From positions 1 to 31,715 of the IMG/VR virus record IMGVR_UViG_3300048033_000284: DNA of 31,715 bases. One strand, 5' to 3'. Source of the DNA: a virus. Below are positions 8,265 to 14,122 of the stretch, one piece after another. Positions within the stretch are counted from its first letter, which is position 1. Every line of letters starts with the position of its first letter. The notes under the pieces were generated by a model. The model was not told the origin of the DNA and did not search any database. It saw only the letters and a program-made list of their open reading frames with translations. A program made the position numbers and the translations under genes.

Positions 8265-9551
8265 ATGGGTACTAGAACAACAGCACAAAAAGCACTTTTA
8301 ACCTCTACTGGTACAGAACTAGTAGACTTTAAATTTTATGATAAAGACGGAAACTATATAGACACCTACGAACAAGACGTACTACTAAAAGCGCCAGTTA
8401 TTTTAAGACCAATAAACAAATCTTTAAACGTAGAGTATTTAAGACCAGTTAAAAAAGTTGTTAGGGAAACCAAACTTAAAAAACTAAACATAGTCAACCA
8501 AGACCCTATTAGTAACTACGGTGGTTTTAGAATGGATTTTACTCATAACTCGCAAACTAAAGCCGAGGTTGAGGTAAACTCAAAAGCGCTATCTGGTGAT
8601 AATTTAATTAAAACTCTAACCAAAGGAGTTAATACTGGTGATACTGATATAAATAATTACTATCCAGACGTTATAATACAAAACAGTTTAACTTTCAGCT
8701 CGGTAAGAGTAGGCAATAAATACCAAGTAGGCTTTAGTTATTATATAGAAAACAGCGTAACTAATTTAGTGGATTTAGACTATTATTTTATTGTTTTAGT
8801 TTCCTTATATGATAGTGCCAATAACGATTCTTGGTATTACGACCATGACGAAAATAAGTTCAATAATTTTCAACAAACCGCTTTAACCAATACCGGTGCA
8901 AATCAAAAATATTTTAAATACGTTAAAAACACTAATAGAAACGTTTGGAATAATTTTAAAATGGAATTAGAGAGCGTTGAAAATATTACGTCTGAAAAAG
9001 TTAAAATAAATTTTTCAATAAGAGAATTAACTTATACGACTACAAACGGTAATACTGGGCATACAAACTGCTTTATAGATAACTATTTTATTGACCAAAT
9101 CTGGGACGAGTCTAATTTATTCATAGCTGAAAGGGTTTCAAATTCTACAGATACACTAACTGGTGTGCATAAGACAGAAGACTTGTTACTATCTAATGAT
9201 TTAGGAGACAGTCTTTTTGATGGCGGTTTTGATGGCACTTTTGAGCGCCTTATAGATACTGGTACTGAAGGCAGGCTAGACGAATTTATAACTCAAGAAA
9301 TACTAAACGATTACAGAGCTTTTGTAAAGCGATATGAAGGCGAATTTTACAATAACAACACTGACCCTATACCAGTAGCGCTCCATAATAAAATATGGCT
9401 TAATTTTGCCAATAATACCCTTACAGAAGATGTTAGCGCCTATATAGATGCAATGACCTACGATTTAAAAGCTAACACTTATAATATTACAATGCACCTA
9501 CCAAACCAAGACGACGACCTAGCTAGCACTTATAGCATAAAATACGAGTAG
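8265..9551 (+). CDS. Tail/baseplate protein
   Basis: A 428-residue protein, last of the tail block. It starts within a strongly coupled context (TAATTATG). Landmarks are LVDFKFYDKDGNYID near the N-terminus, a beta-rich middle with carbohydrate-binding-like character (residues ~90-275: SYYIENSVTN, YFKYVKNTNRNVWNNFKMEL, INFSIRELTY), and a C-terminus with HKTEDLLLSNDLGDSLFDGG, RLDEFITQEILNDYRAFVKR and DAMTYDLKANTYNITMHLPN. The last part looks like the end of a hub protein, so this gene and the preceding one may be two halves of what is a single gene elsewhere. Function is inferred from position only. Confidence 0.6.
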   Translation: MGTRTTAQKALLTSTGTELVDFKFYDKDGNYIDTYEQDVLLKAPVILRPINKSLNVEYLRPVKKVVRETKLKKLNIVNQDPISNYGGFRMDFTHNSQTKAEVEVNSKALSGDNLIKTLTKGVNTGDTDINNYYPDVIIQNSLTFSSVRVGNKYQVGFSYYIENSVTNLVDLDYYFIVLVSLYDSANNDSWYYDHDENKFNNFQQTALTNTGANQKYFKYVKNTNRNVWNNFKMELESVENITSEKVKINFSIRELTYTTTNGNTGHTNCFIDNYFIDQIWDESNLFIAERVSNSTDTLTGVHKTEDLLLSNDLGDSLFDGGFDGTFERLIDTGTEGRLDEFITQEILNDYRAFVKRYEGEFYNNNTDPIPVALHNKIWLNFANNTLTEDVSAYIDAMTYDLKANTYNITMHLPNQDDDLASTYSIKYE

Positions 9552-9574
9552 AACAGAGGCTTTTTGTTTGCTTT

Positions 9575-9610
9575 TCCCCAAAGGTTTTTTAACTGGAGGG
9601 GATTTTTTTT
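9575..9610 (+). terminator. Rho-independent terminator after the tail genes
   Basis: The outer stem TCCCC/GGGGA (9575-9579 / 9598-9602) encloses a smaller GTT-TTTT-AAC hairpin and is followed by eight T (9603-9610). The stem is imperfect in the middle. It separates late tail genes from the early region. Confidence 0.65.
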
Positions 9611-9629
9611 AAAATTTTCTTTAAATTAT

Positions 9630-9660
9630 TTTGTAGAATTAAAAGTATTTTTTAAATTAG
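9630..9660 (+). promoter_or_regulatory. Early-type promoter TTTG-N19-TAAATTAG
   Basis: TTTG (9630-9633) lies 19 bases before TAAATTAG (9653-9660), a one-mismatch version of the Bacteroidetes TAnnTTTG box with the expected spacing. The same spacing, box and following bases (GCA..ATAATTAACAA) occur at 24141-24171. It would drive the early gene block starting at 9687. Confidence 0.7.
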
Positions 9661-9667
9661 CACTATA

Positions 9668-9885
9668 ATTAACAACAAAAACTATCATGAAAGCAATGCA
9701 AAGAGATTTAGATACATTCGTAAGATTACTATCACAAGGTAAATATACTAACAAAGAAGCTAGATTAAGATTTAGAAGTCTATGTGACTTTTACCCTTTA
9801 GATTTCGATACTAGATTTAGAGTAGAAAATCTAATAAAAGACTTTACAGTAAAGTTTTAATCTAATAATCATTAACAACAAAAAC
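9668..9885 (+). repeat. Repeated leader element ATTAACAACAAAAAC
   Basis: The 15-mer occurs exactly at 9668-9682 and 9871-9885, each shortly before an ATG (9687 and 9893). A two-mismatch relative, ATTAACAATCAAAAC, lies at 24179-24193 before the gene at 24207. It is probably a translation-enhancing A-rich leader in a host that does not use Shine-Dalgarno pairing, or a regulator site. The coordinates span both copies. Confidence 0.5.
9687..9860 (+). CDS. Small early protein (57 aa), unknown
   Basis: First gene after the early promoter, 57 residues. It is charged and helical, with MKAMQRDLDTFVRLLSQGKY, TNKEARLRFRSLCDFYPLDF and DTRFRVENLIKDF. No family recognised. A dedicated promoter and a conserved A-rich leader make it a real gene; first-expressed small phage proteins are often host-takeover factors (inference). 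Confidence 0.65.
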   Translation: MKAMQRDLDTFVRLLSQGKYTNKEARLRFRSLCDFYPLDFDTRFRVENLIKDFTVKF

Positions 9886-9892
9886 CAAAAAA

Positions 9893-10168
9893 ATGGAAAA
9901 TTTATTTATTCAATCAACAATTAACGACCAAGGTCAAACCTCATTAGAGGTTGGCTTTGAAGACGGCTTTAGTACTTTGATACCCTCAGAGTTTAATGCC
10001 AATGCGCATAATCACATAACTATAGCAGTTACTAGGAAAGACTTCTGGGGTTTACAAGCTGACTTTGGAATATCGGAAACAGACGCACTAGGTAGCTTAA
10101 TAAAGCAGTTTCCTAATGACAATGTTAATCTTATTATAGGCAGTAAAACAGTTAGAAAATTTAGATAA
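9893..10168 (+). CDS. Hypothetical early protein (91 aa)
   Basis: A 91-residue protein behind a second copy of the ATTAACAACAAAAAC leader. It is soluble and mixed alpha/beta: SLEVGFEDGFSTLIPSEFN, ITIAVTRKDFWGLQADFGIS, NLIIGSKTVRKF. No recognised family or motif. It is followed 1 bp later by a 25-residue membrane peptide. Confidence 0.65.
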   Translation: MENLFIQSTINDQGQTSLEVGFEDGFSTLIPSEFNANAHNHITIAVTRKDFWGLQADFGISETDALGSLIKQFPNDNVNLIIGSKTVRKFR

Positions 10169-10169
10169 C

Positions 10170-10247
10170 ATGAAAGCATTAACCACAGTATTTCAAATCA
10201 CCTTTTTAGTAGTAATCATACTACAATTTATAAGAGCAATTATTTAA
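10170..10247 (+). CDS. Micropeptide, single TM (25 aa)
   Basis: ATG one base after the previous stop; 25 residues. Apart from a short polar start (MKALTTVFQ), the chain is one hydrophobic segment (ITFLVVIILQFI) ending RAII. It fills the 88-bp gap exactly between two genes. Coding status is supported only by placement and composition. It could be a membrane micropeptide acting on host or superinfecting phage. Confidence 0.4.
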   Translation: MKALTTVFQITFLVVIILQFIRAII

Positions 10248-10256
10248 AATAAATAT

Positions 10257-10481
10257 ATGACAGAAAACGTAAAAGAAATATTTAACCAAGAACTCAAGCG
10301 CTTAAATCTAAAGCGTTATGAGGTAGCAAAAGAGCTAGGTATTAGTTACCCATCTTTAAAGTCTAAAATAGACAATCCAGATAGGTTTACCTATAGAGAA
10401 ATAAAAAAGCTAGCAGAGCTAGAAATTAATTTACAACTAGAACTATATTATGACACCAGATTTATCGAAAAAGATGTTTAA
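10257..10481 (+). CDS. HTH DNA-binding protein
   Basis: A 74-residue protein with a helix-turn-helix at residues ~15-45 (RYEVAKELGISYPSLKSKID, then RFTYREIKKLAELEI). This is Cro/XRE-like or a plasmid-type small HTH fold. It sits immediately upstream of, and overlaps by 32 bp, the ERF-like gene. It is probably a regulator of early genes. It lacks the dimerisation domain of a CI-type repressor, so it is not evidence for lysogeny. Confidence 0.7.
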   Translation: MTENVKEIFNQELKRLNLKRYEVAKELGISYPSLKSKIDNPDRFTYREIKKLAELEINLQLELYYDTRFIEKDV

Positions 10482-10878
10482 CGTCTTTTGTAAAGTAGAC
10501 GCTTATAGAAAGGATAAGAAAAACCCTTTTTTTAATAGCAGCTATGCAGACATTAACGTAATCATTAAAGTATTAAAACCAATCTTAATAGCTGAGAAAT
10601 TATACTTTACTCAACCAATTATTAAGAATAAAGTTTATACTATTATTCACGACGCTGAGAGCGAGGCTGAATATCCAGCAAAAGATGAAAGGGAAGGCAT
10701 AGAAATACAATCTATAAAACCTCAAGAGCGAGGCTCAGAGATTACCTTTTACAGACGTTACGGCTTAGTTTCATTATTTGGACTTGAGGCTGAAGACGAC
10801 GACGCTAACCAAACAGTTAGCCGCAAACCTAATAACACAATCAAACCAATTAATAACCCTAATAATTTTGAATTATGA
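10450..10878 (+). CDS. ERF-family single-strand annealing protein
   Basis: A 142-residue protein. The ERF signature is visible: NPFFNSSYADINVIIKVLKP (residues 25-44), IAEKLYFTQPI, and GSEITFYRRYGLVSLFGLEA followed by EDDDAN (95-120). ERF proteins bind ssDNA and anneal complementary strands in phage recombination and genome circularisation. It is shorter than many ERF proteins (often ~200 residues). The Asn/Pro-rich C-terminus (~123-142) looks disordered. The ATG at 10450 overlaps the HTH gene; an alternative ATG at 10474 would shorten the protein by 8 residues. It pairs with the RecE-like nuclease at 11394. Confidence 0.85.
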   Translation: MTPDLSKKMFNVFCKVDAYRKDKKNPFFNSSYADINVIIKVLKPILIAEKLYFTQPIIKNKVYTIIHDAESEAEYPAKDEREGIEIQSIKPQERGSEITFYRRYGLVSLFGLEAEDDDANQTVSRKPNNTIKPINNPNNFEL

Positions 10879-11123
10879 GTACATACGAACAAAAACCAAA
10901 CTCCTTTAGTCTATTTAAAAACGAGCAAAAGACTGAAGACAAACAGCCAGACTATTCTGGTACAATGACAGACGCTAGCGGCAAGCAGTTTAGAGTATCC
11001 GCTTGGGTTAATACAGCTAAATCAACTGGTAAAAATTATCTAGGCGGTCTTATTTCTGAGATGCAACCAGCCCAAACTAAACCAGTACAAGCTCCAGAAG
11101 AGTCTAATGATTTACCTTTTTAA
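10875..11123 (+). CDS. SSB-like small protein with acidic LPF tip
   Basis: An 82-residue protein overlapping the annealing protein by 4 bp. The core has short strands (YSGTMTDASGKQFRVSAWVN, KNYLGGLISEM), then a Pro/Gln-rich linker and the terminus EESNDLPF. This resembles the C-terminal tip of bacterial SSB (DDDIPF), which recruits replication and repair partners. The core is too short for a full canonical SSB OB fold, so it may be a minimal OB protein or an ssDNA accessory factor. Its position inside the recombination block supports the role. Confidence 0.6.
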   Translation: MSTYEQKPNSFSLFKNEQKTEDKQPDYSGTMTDASGKQFRVSAWVNTAKSTGKNYLGGLISEMQPAQTKPVQAPEESNDLPF

Positions 11124-11135
11124 TTGATGTTTAAC

Positions 11136-11167
11136 TGGCGGCTCTTAGGGGTCGCCATAATTTTTTT
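11136..11167 (+). terminator. Intergenic terminator/attenuator hairpin
   Basis: A 9-pair stem (11136-11144 / 11149-11157, two of them G.T) with loop TTAG is followed by seven T (11161-11167). The next ATG is at 11171, only 3 bases later. It probably attenuates transcription between the SSB-like gene and the following genes. Confidence 0.7.
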
Positions 11168-11170
11168 AAT

Positions 11171-11410
11171 ATGGCAAACGAAAATATTATAATTGACGAA
11201 ACAAAAGAAAACAGTCTAGAGTTTTTAGAGGCGTCTACTATGTTTTTAAAAGGCAAAGTTTACGACTTACAAAAACAATTAAAAAAAGCTGAAGAAAGTT
11301 TAACTATAGCTGAGGCTACTGCAAACTATAACAAGAAAAAGCTAGACAGCTGGAAAAATAAATATTACAATCTAATCAACCAAAATAAAAGAAATGAAAA
11401 AAGTATTTGA
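11171..11410 (+). CDS. Coiled-coil protein (79 aa), unknown
   Basis: A 79-residue, highly charged and mostly helical protein: EFLEASTMFLKGKVYDLQKQ, LKKAEESLTIAEATANYNKK, KLDSWKNKYYNLINQNKRNE. It overlaps the nuclease gene by 17 bp, which suggests translational coupling and perhaps a partnership. No family recognised. Confidence 0.6.
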   Translation: MANENIIIDETKENSLEFLEASTMFLKGKVYDLQKQLKKAEESLTIAEATANYNKKKLDSWKNKYYNLINQNKRNEKSI

Positions 11411-12152
11411 CACCAACGCTAAGTATCATTCAAGTAGTGATATATCCGCCTCTGGTTTAAAAACTATATATAGCCAGTCTGTATATTATTTTTTAAATCA
11501 AAAGCCTTTTGAAAGCGACGCAATGAAATTTGGCACAGCGGTACATACGCTACTTTATGAAGGTCGTGAAGAGTTTAAAAGGCAGTATTATGTTATGCCT
11601 AAGTTAGATTTAAGGCTCAAGAAAAATAAAGAAGCTAAAAAAGTGTATTTAAAGCATGCTGGGGATAAAATACTTATAGACTCAGAACAAAGAGACAATC
11701 TATTTACAATCCTATCGCATTTTGAAGATAATAAAATAGCTATGCACTACGGTAAAGGATTTGTAGAACAGTCTCACTATTTAGATTTTGAAGGAATTCC
11801 AGTTAGAGTTCGCCCAGATTGCCATAGTGATAGTTGGATTTCAGACATTAAAACTTCAAAAGATATAAGTATAAGGGCGTTTAGAAGTGAAATAAACTTT
11901 AGAAATTACGACTTACAAGCTGCTTTTTATTGCGACTGTTTAGGTTATGACCCTTTTAGTTTTAGATTTATAGCTATTAGAAACGTTCACCCTTTTGACG
12001 TTGCTGTTTATGCTTTAAATGAAGACCAAATAGAGAGAGGTCGTTTTAAATATAAGCACGCTCTCAGACAATGGAAACATTACCTCGACGGTGAAGGTGT
12101 TCTAGGAATATACAGCGACAATACTAATAAAGACGGTTCTATAATATTATGA
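11394..12152 (+). CDS. RecE/exonuclease VIII-like PD-(D/E)XK nuclease
   Basis: A 252-residue protein. Motifs of the RecE-like/DUF3799 exonuclease family are in order: SDISASGLKTIYSQSVYYFL (residues 15-34), MKFGTAVHTLLYEG with H51, RVRPDCHSDSWISDIKTSKD with the catalytic D142, D151 and K153, and YDLQAAFY (Q175, Y179). It would resect dsDNA ends 5' to 3' to give substrate for the ERF-like annealing protein, a two-component recombination system. It starts inside the preceding coiled-coil gene. Confidence 0.85.
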   Translation: MKKVFDTNAKYHSSSDISASGLKTIYSQSVYYFLNQKPFESDAMKFGTAVHTLLYEGREEFKRQYYVMPKLDLRLKKNKEAKKVYLKHAGDKILIDSEQRDNLFTILSHFEDNKIAMHYGKGFVEQSHYLDFEGIPVRVRPDCHSDSWISDIKTSKDISIRAFRSEINFRNYDLQAAFYCDCLGYDPFSFRFIAIRNVHPFDVAVYALNEDQIERGRFKYKHALRQWKHYLDGEGVLGIYSDNTNKDGSIIL

Positions 12153-12814
12153 TAACACTAAAGCCAATACATATAAGAAAATTAGTTGAGTCTGAAACAG
12201 GAGCTAAAATTAACGTAAGGTCAAGGCGTAGGGAATTAGTAGAGGCTCGCCATATTTACTGCTTAATTTTAAAAAAACATTCTCGATATACTTTAGACGC
12301 AATAGGCAAAGAAATAGACAGAGACCATACTAGCGTTTTACATTCTCTAAGACGAGCTAAAGAATTTTTGCAATATGACCAAGATTTTAAAGACAAATTT
12401 TATAACTTAGAAAATAAATTTTTTCACTTGAGCGCAAATAACTTTGAGAGGTATTTAGGAAAAGAAGATAAACTTCAAAATGCTGTAATGACTTACTTAG
12501 AAATGCAGCACCCTAACAACCTTGTTATCCACGTTCCTAATGAGGGTCGTAGAACACCTTTTGAGCGTTATAAGTTTAAATATTTAGGCGGTAAGGCTGG
12601 AGTCCCAGACATTCTCTGCTTTACGCCTAGAGGTGGTTATTGTGGTTTAGCGATAGAATTAAAAGTAGGTTATAACAAACCAACGGAAAGCCAGACAGAG
12701 TGCCTAGAAAAATTAGAAGATTCTAACTGGAGCGTCCACTGGTGCAATTCTTTTGATAAAGCCAAAGCAATTATCGATAACTATTTTGATAAAAGAATAG
12801 ATTTGAATGTATAG
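12149..12814 (+). CDS. DnaA domain IV-like / VRR-NUC fusion nuclease
   Basis: A 221-residue two-domain protein. Residues ~22-75 match the DnaA duplex-DNA-binding domain: RSRRRELVEARHIYCLILKK, LDAIGKEI, then the DnaA signature-like RDHTSVLHSLRRA (58-70). Residues ~104-212 match VRR-NUC: E106/Q110 helix, PNEGRRTPFERYKFKYLGGK, GVPDILCF (D154), LAIELKVG (E170, K172) and ESQTECLEKLE (Q182). There is no AAA+ ATPase domain. It could be an origin- or structure-directed endonuclease starting or resolving replication, or a nuclease attacking host origins. Both domains are known; I do not know this combination as a described protein. It overlaps the RecE-like gene by 4 bp. Confidence 0.82.
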   Translation: MITLKPIHIRKLVESETGAKINVRSRRRELVEARHIYCLILKKHSRYTLDAIGKEIDRDHTSVLHSLRRAKEFLQYDQDFKDKFYNLENKFFHLSANNFERYLGKEDKLQNAVMTYLEMQHPNNLVIHVPNEGRRTPFERYKFKYLGGKAGVPDILCFTPRGGYCGLAIELKVGYNKPTESQTECLEKLEDSNWSVHWCNSFDKAKAIIDNYFDKRIDLNV

Positions 12815-13061
12815 CAACTATAAGAAAGTTTTTTATAATGAGACTAGCCAAAAGGTCTGGCGCACTAATACAACTGCTTTAGAGCAAGACGTTAATTATG
12901 AGTATATAGGTACTATGACTTTAGCAGAATATGACTTACTAATAGAAACGCTGTTCGAGCTTTATGAAAATAATGAAATTTCACTAGAGGCATTTTCTAG
13001 AATATTTGGCGACATTCGTACCTTTTGCGACCATATAAAAAACTTAGTAGACAACTCTTAA
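12807..13061 (+). CDS. Hypothetical protein (84 aa)
   Basis: An 84-residue acidic protein overlapping the fusion nuclease gene by 8 bp and ending 3 bp before the HTH replication gene. The N-terminus is beta-like (YKKVFYNETSQKVWRTNTTA), followed by helices (LAEYDLLIETLFELYENNEI, SRIFGDIRTFCDHIKNLVDN). No family recognised. The location inside the replication operon suggests a small replication accessory protein. Confidence 0.6.
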   Translation: MYSNYKKVFYNETSQKVWRTNTTALEQDVNYEYIGTMTLAEYDLLIETLFELYENNEISLEAFSRIFGDIRTFCDHIKNLVDNS

Positions 13062-13064
13062 AAA

Positions 13065-13733
13065 ATGAAACCAAACTATTACGCTATCTTACCAGCTGAG
13101 GTAAGGTACTCAGAAGACCTAGCTCCAAACTCAAAGCTCCTTTACGCAGAAATAAGCGCTCTAACAAATAAGAGCGGTAAATGTTTTGCTCAAAACTCAT
13201 ATTTTGCTGAGTTATATAATGTAGAAAAAGAGACTGTAAGTAGATGGATTTCACAGCTTGAAAAATTTGGATTTATAAAAACCAAAGTTATTAGAAATAA
13301 AAATAAGCAAGTTGAAAAGCGCTACATTTTTGTCAATACCTCCCTTATAAAAAATCAATACCCTATTGATAAAAAAGTCAAGGATAATATATATACTAAT
13401 AATAATAATATAAATAATAATAGTACCTACGCTTTTAGCGAACAAGTTTTAAAGTCTTATAATTATATAGTGCCATTATTTCCAGAGCGCAATAGACCAA
13501 AAAACGAACAACAAAAAAAGCAATGGCTAGACGTTATAAGATTATGCAATAGTGAAGACAAAGTAAATCCTAGACAGTTATATTATTTACTAGAAAAGGT
13601 TAGAAAGGATGAATTTTGGGCTGACAACTTTTTATCTTTAATTAGTTTAAGAAAATCTAAAAACGGCGTTAGAAAGCTAGATAGGTTTTTACAAAAGTTT
13701 GCCGATAAAGATTTTAATGATATTACAAAATGA
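13065..13733 (+). CDS. HTH replication initiator/replisome organiser-like protein
   Basis: A 222-residue protein. Residues ~1-92 are a winged-helix domain of the HTH_36 type used by phage replication initiators (YYAILPAEVRYSEDLAPNSK, LLYAEISALTNKSGKCFAQN, VEKETVSRWISQLEKFGFIK). An Asn-rich linker (~111-121) comes from an AAT/ATA simple repeat at about 13387-13425. The C-terminal part (residues ~130-222: PRQLYYLLEKVRKDEFWADN, LDRFLQKFADKDF) resembles the helical end of DnaD-like or phage O-type proteins. It probably binds the phage origin and loads the helicase encoded at 14119. Confidence 0.7.
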   Translation: MKPNYYAILPAEVRYSEDLAPNSKLLYAEISALTNKSGKCFAQNSYFAELYNVEKETVSRWISQLEKFGFIKTKVIRNKNKQVEKRYIFVNTSLIKNQYPIDKKVKDNIYTNNNNINNNSTYAFSEQVLKSYNYIVPLFPERNRPKNEQQKKQWLDVIRLCNSEDKVNPRQLYYLLEKVRKDEFWADNFLSLISLRKSKNGVRKLDRFLQKFADKDFNDITK

Positions 13734-14122
13734 TAAAGCACGAAAAAAGAATAAAGCAAGTTTTAGATTTTAGAGGCGTGGGTAATTCTAAAATTCACCC
13801 TACAGATATAGACGCTGTTTTAGAGTTTGATAACAAGTACTTAATTCTATTTGAAATAAAACTAAAAGGCGTGCCTAATTCTATAGGTCAAGAGTTAGTA
13901 CTAAAAAGAATTGTAGACTGTTGGGAAAAAACCAACGGCAATGCTTTTGTAATATATTGCGAGCATAATACAGACCCTAATGATGTAGTTACAATGCAAA
14001 ACACAACAGTTAATAGAATATATTCTGGAGGCGTTAATTATAAAAGAAACGAAAATCTAAAAGAATGTTTAACTAAATTAGCCGACCACTATAAAATAAC
14101 CAAACTAAAAAACTCCTTATGA
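13730..14122 (+). CDS. Resolvase-like PD-(D/E)XK nuclease
   Basis: A 130-residue protein with a compact nuclease core. HPTDIDAVLEFDNKYLILFE followed by IK matches the pattern PTDID-x(n)-(F)E-x-K (residues ~23-44); K44 is the presumed catalytic lysine. The rest (VLKRIVDCWEKTNGNAFVIY) is compatible with the same fold. Holliday-junction or recombination nucleases of this size are common next to helicase-primase genes in phages. It overlaps both neighbours by 4 bp (ATGA-type junctions). Substrate is inferred. Confidence 0.65.
   Translation: MIKHEKRIKQVLDFRGVGNSKIHPTDIDAVLEFDNKYLILFEIKLKGVPNSIGQELVLKRIVDCWEKTNGNAFVIYCEHNTDPNDVVTMQNTTVNRIYSGGVNYKRNENLKECLTKLADHYKITKLKNSL

Noticed and set aside
10257-10481. 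HTH protein as a lysogeny repressor
   Set aside because: Only a bare DNA-binding domain, same strand as all other genes, no divergent promoter, integrase or attachment site seen. Lysogeny is not supported.
12525-12533. TTATCCACG, an 8/9 match to the DnaA box, inside the DnaA-domain fusion gene
   Set aside because: Several 8/9 matches are expected by chance in 31.7 kb, there is no cluster, and the sequence is coding. Not reported as an origin.
13387-13425. AAT/ATA simple repeat as a possible AT-rich origin element
   Set aside because: It codes for an Asn-rich linker in the HTH replication protein; no iterons or other origin signs surround it, so it is described only within that gene.
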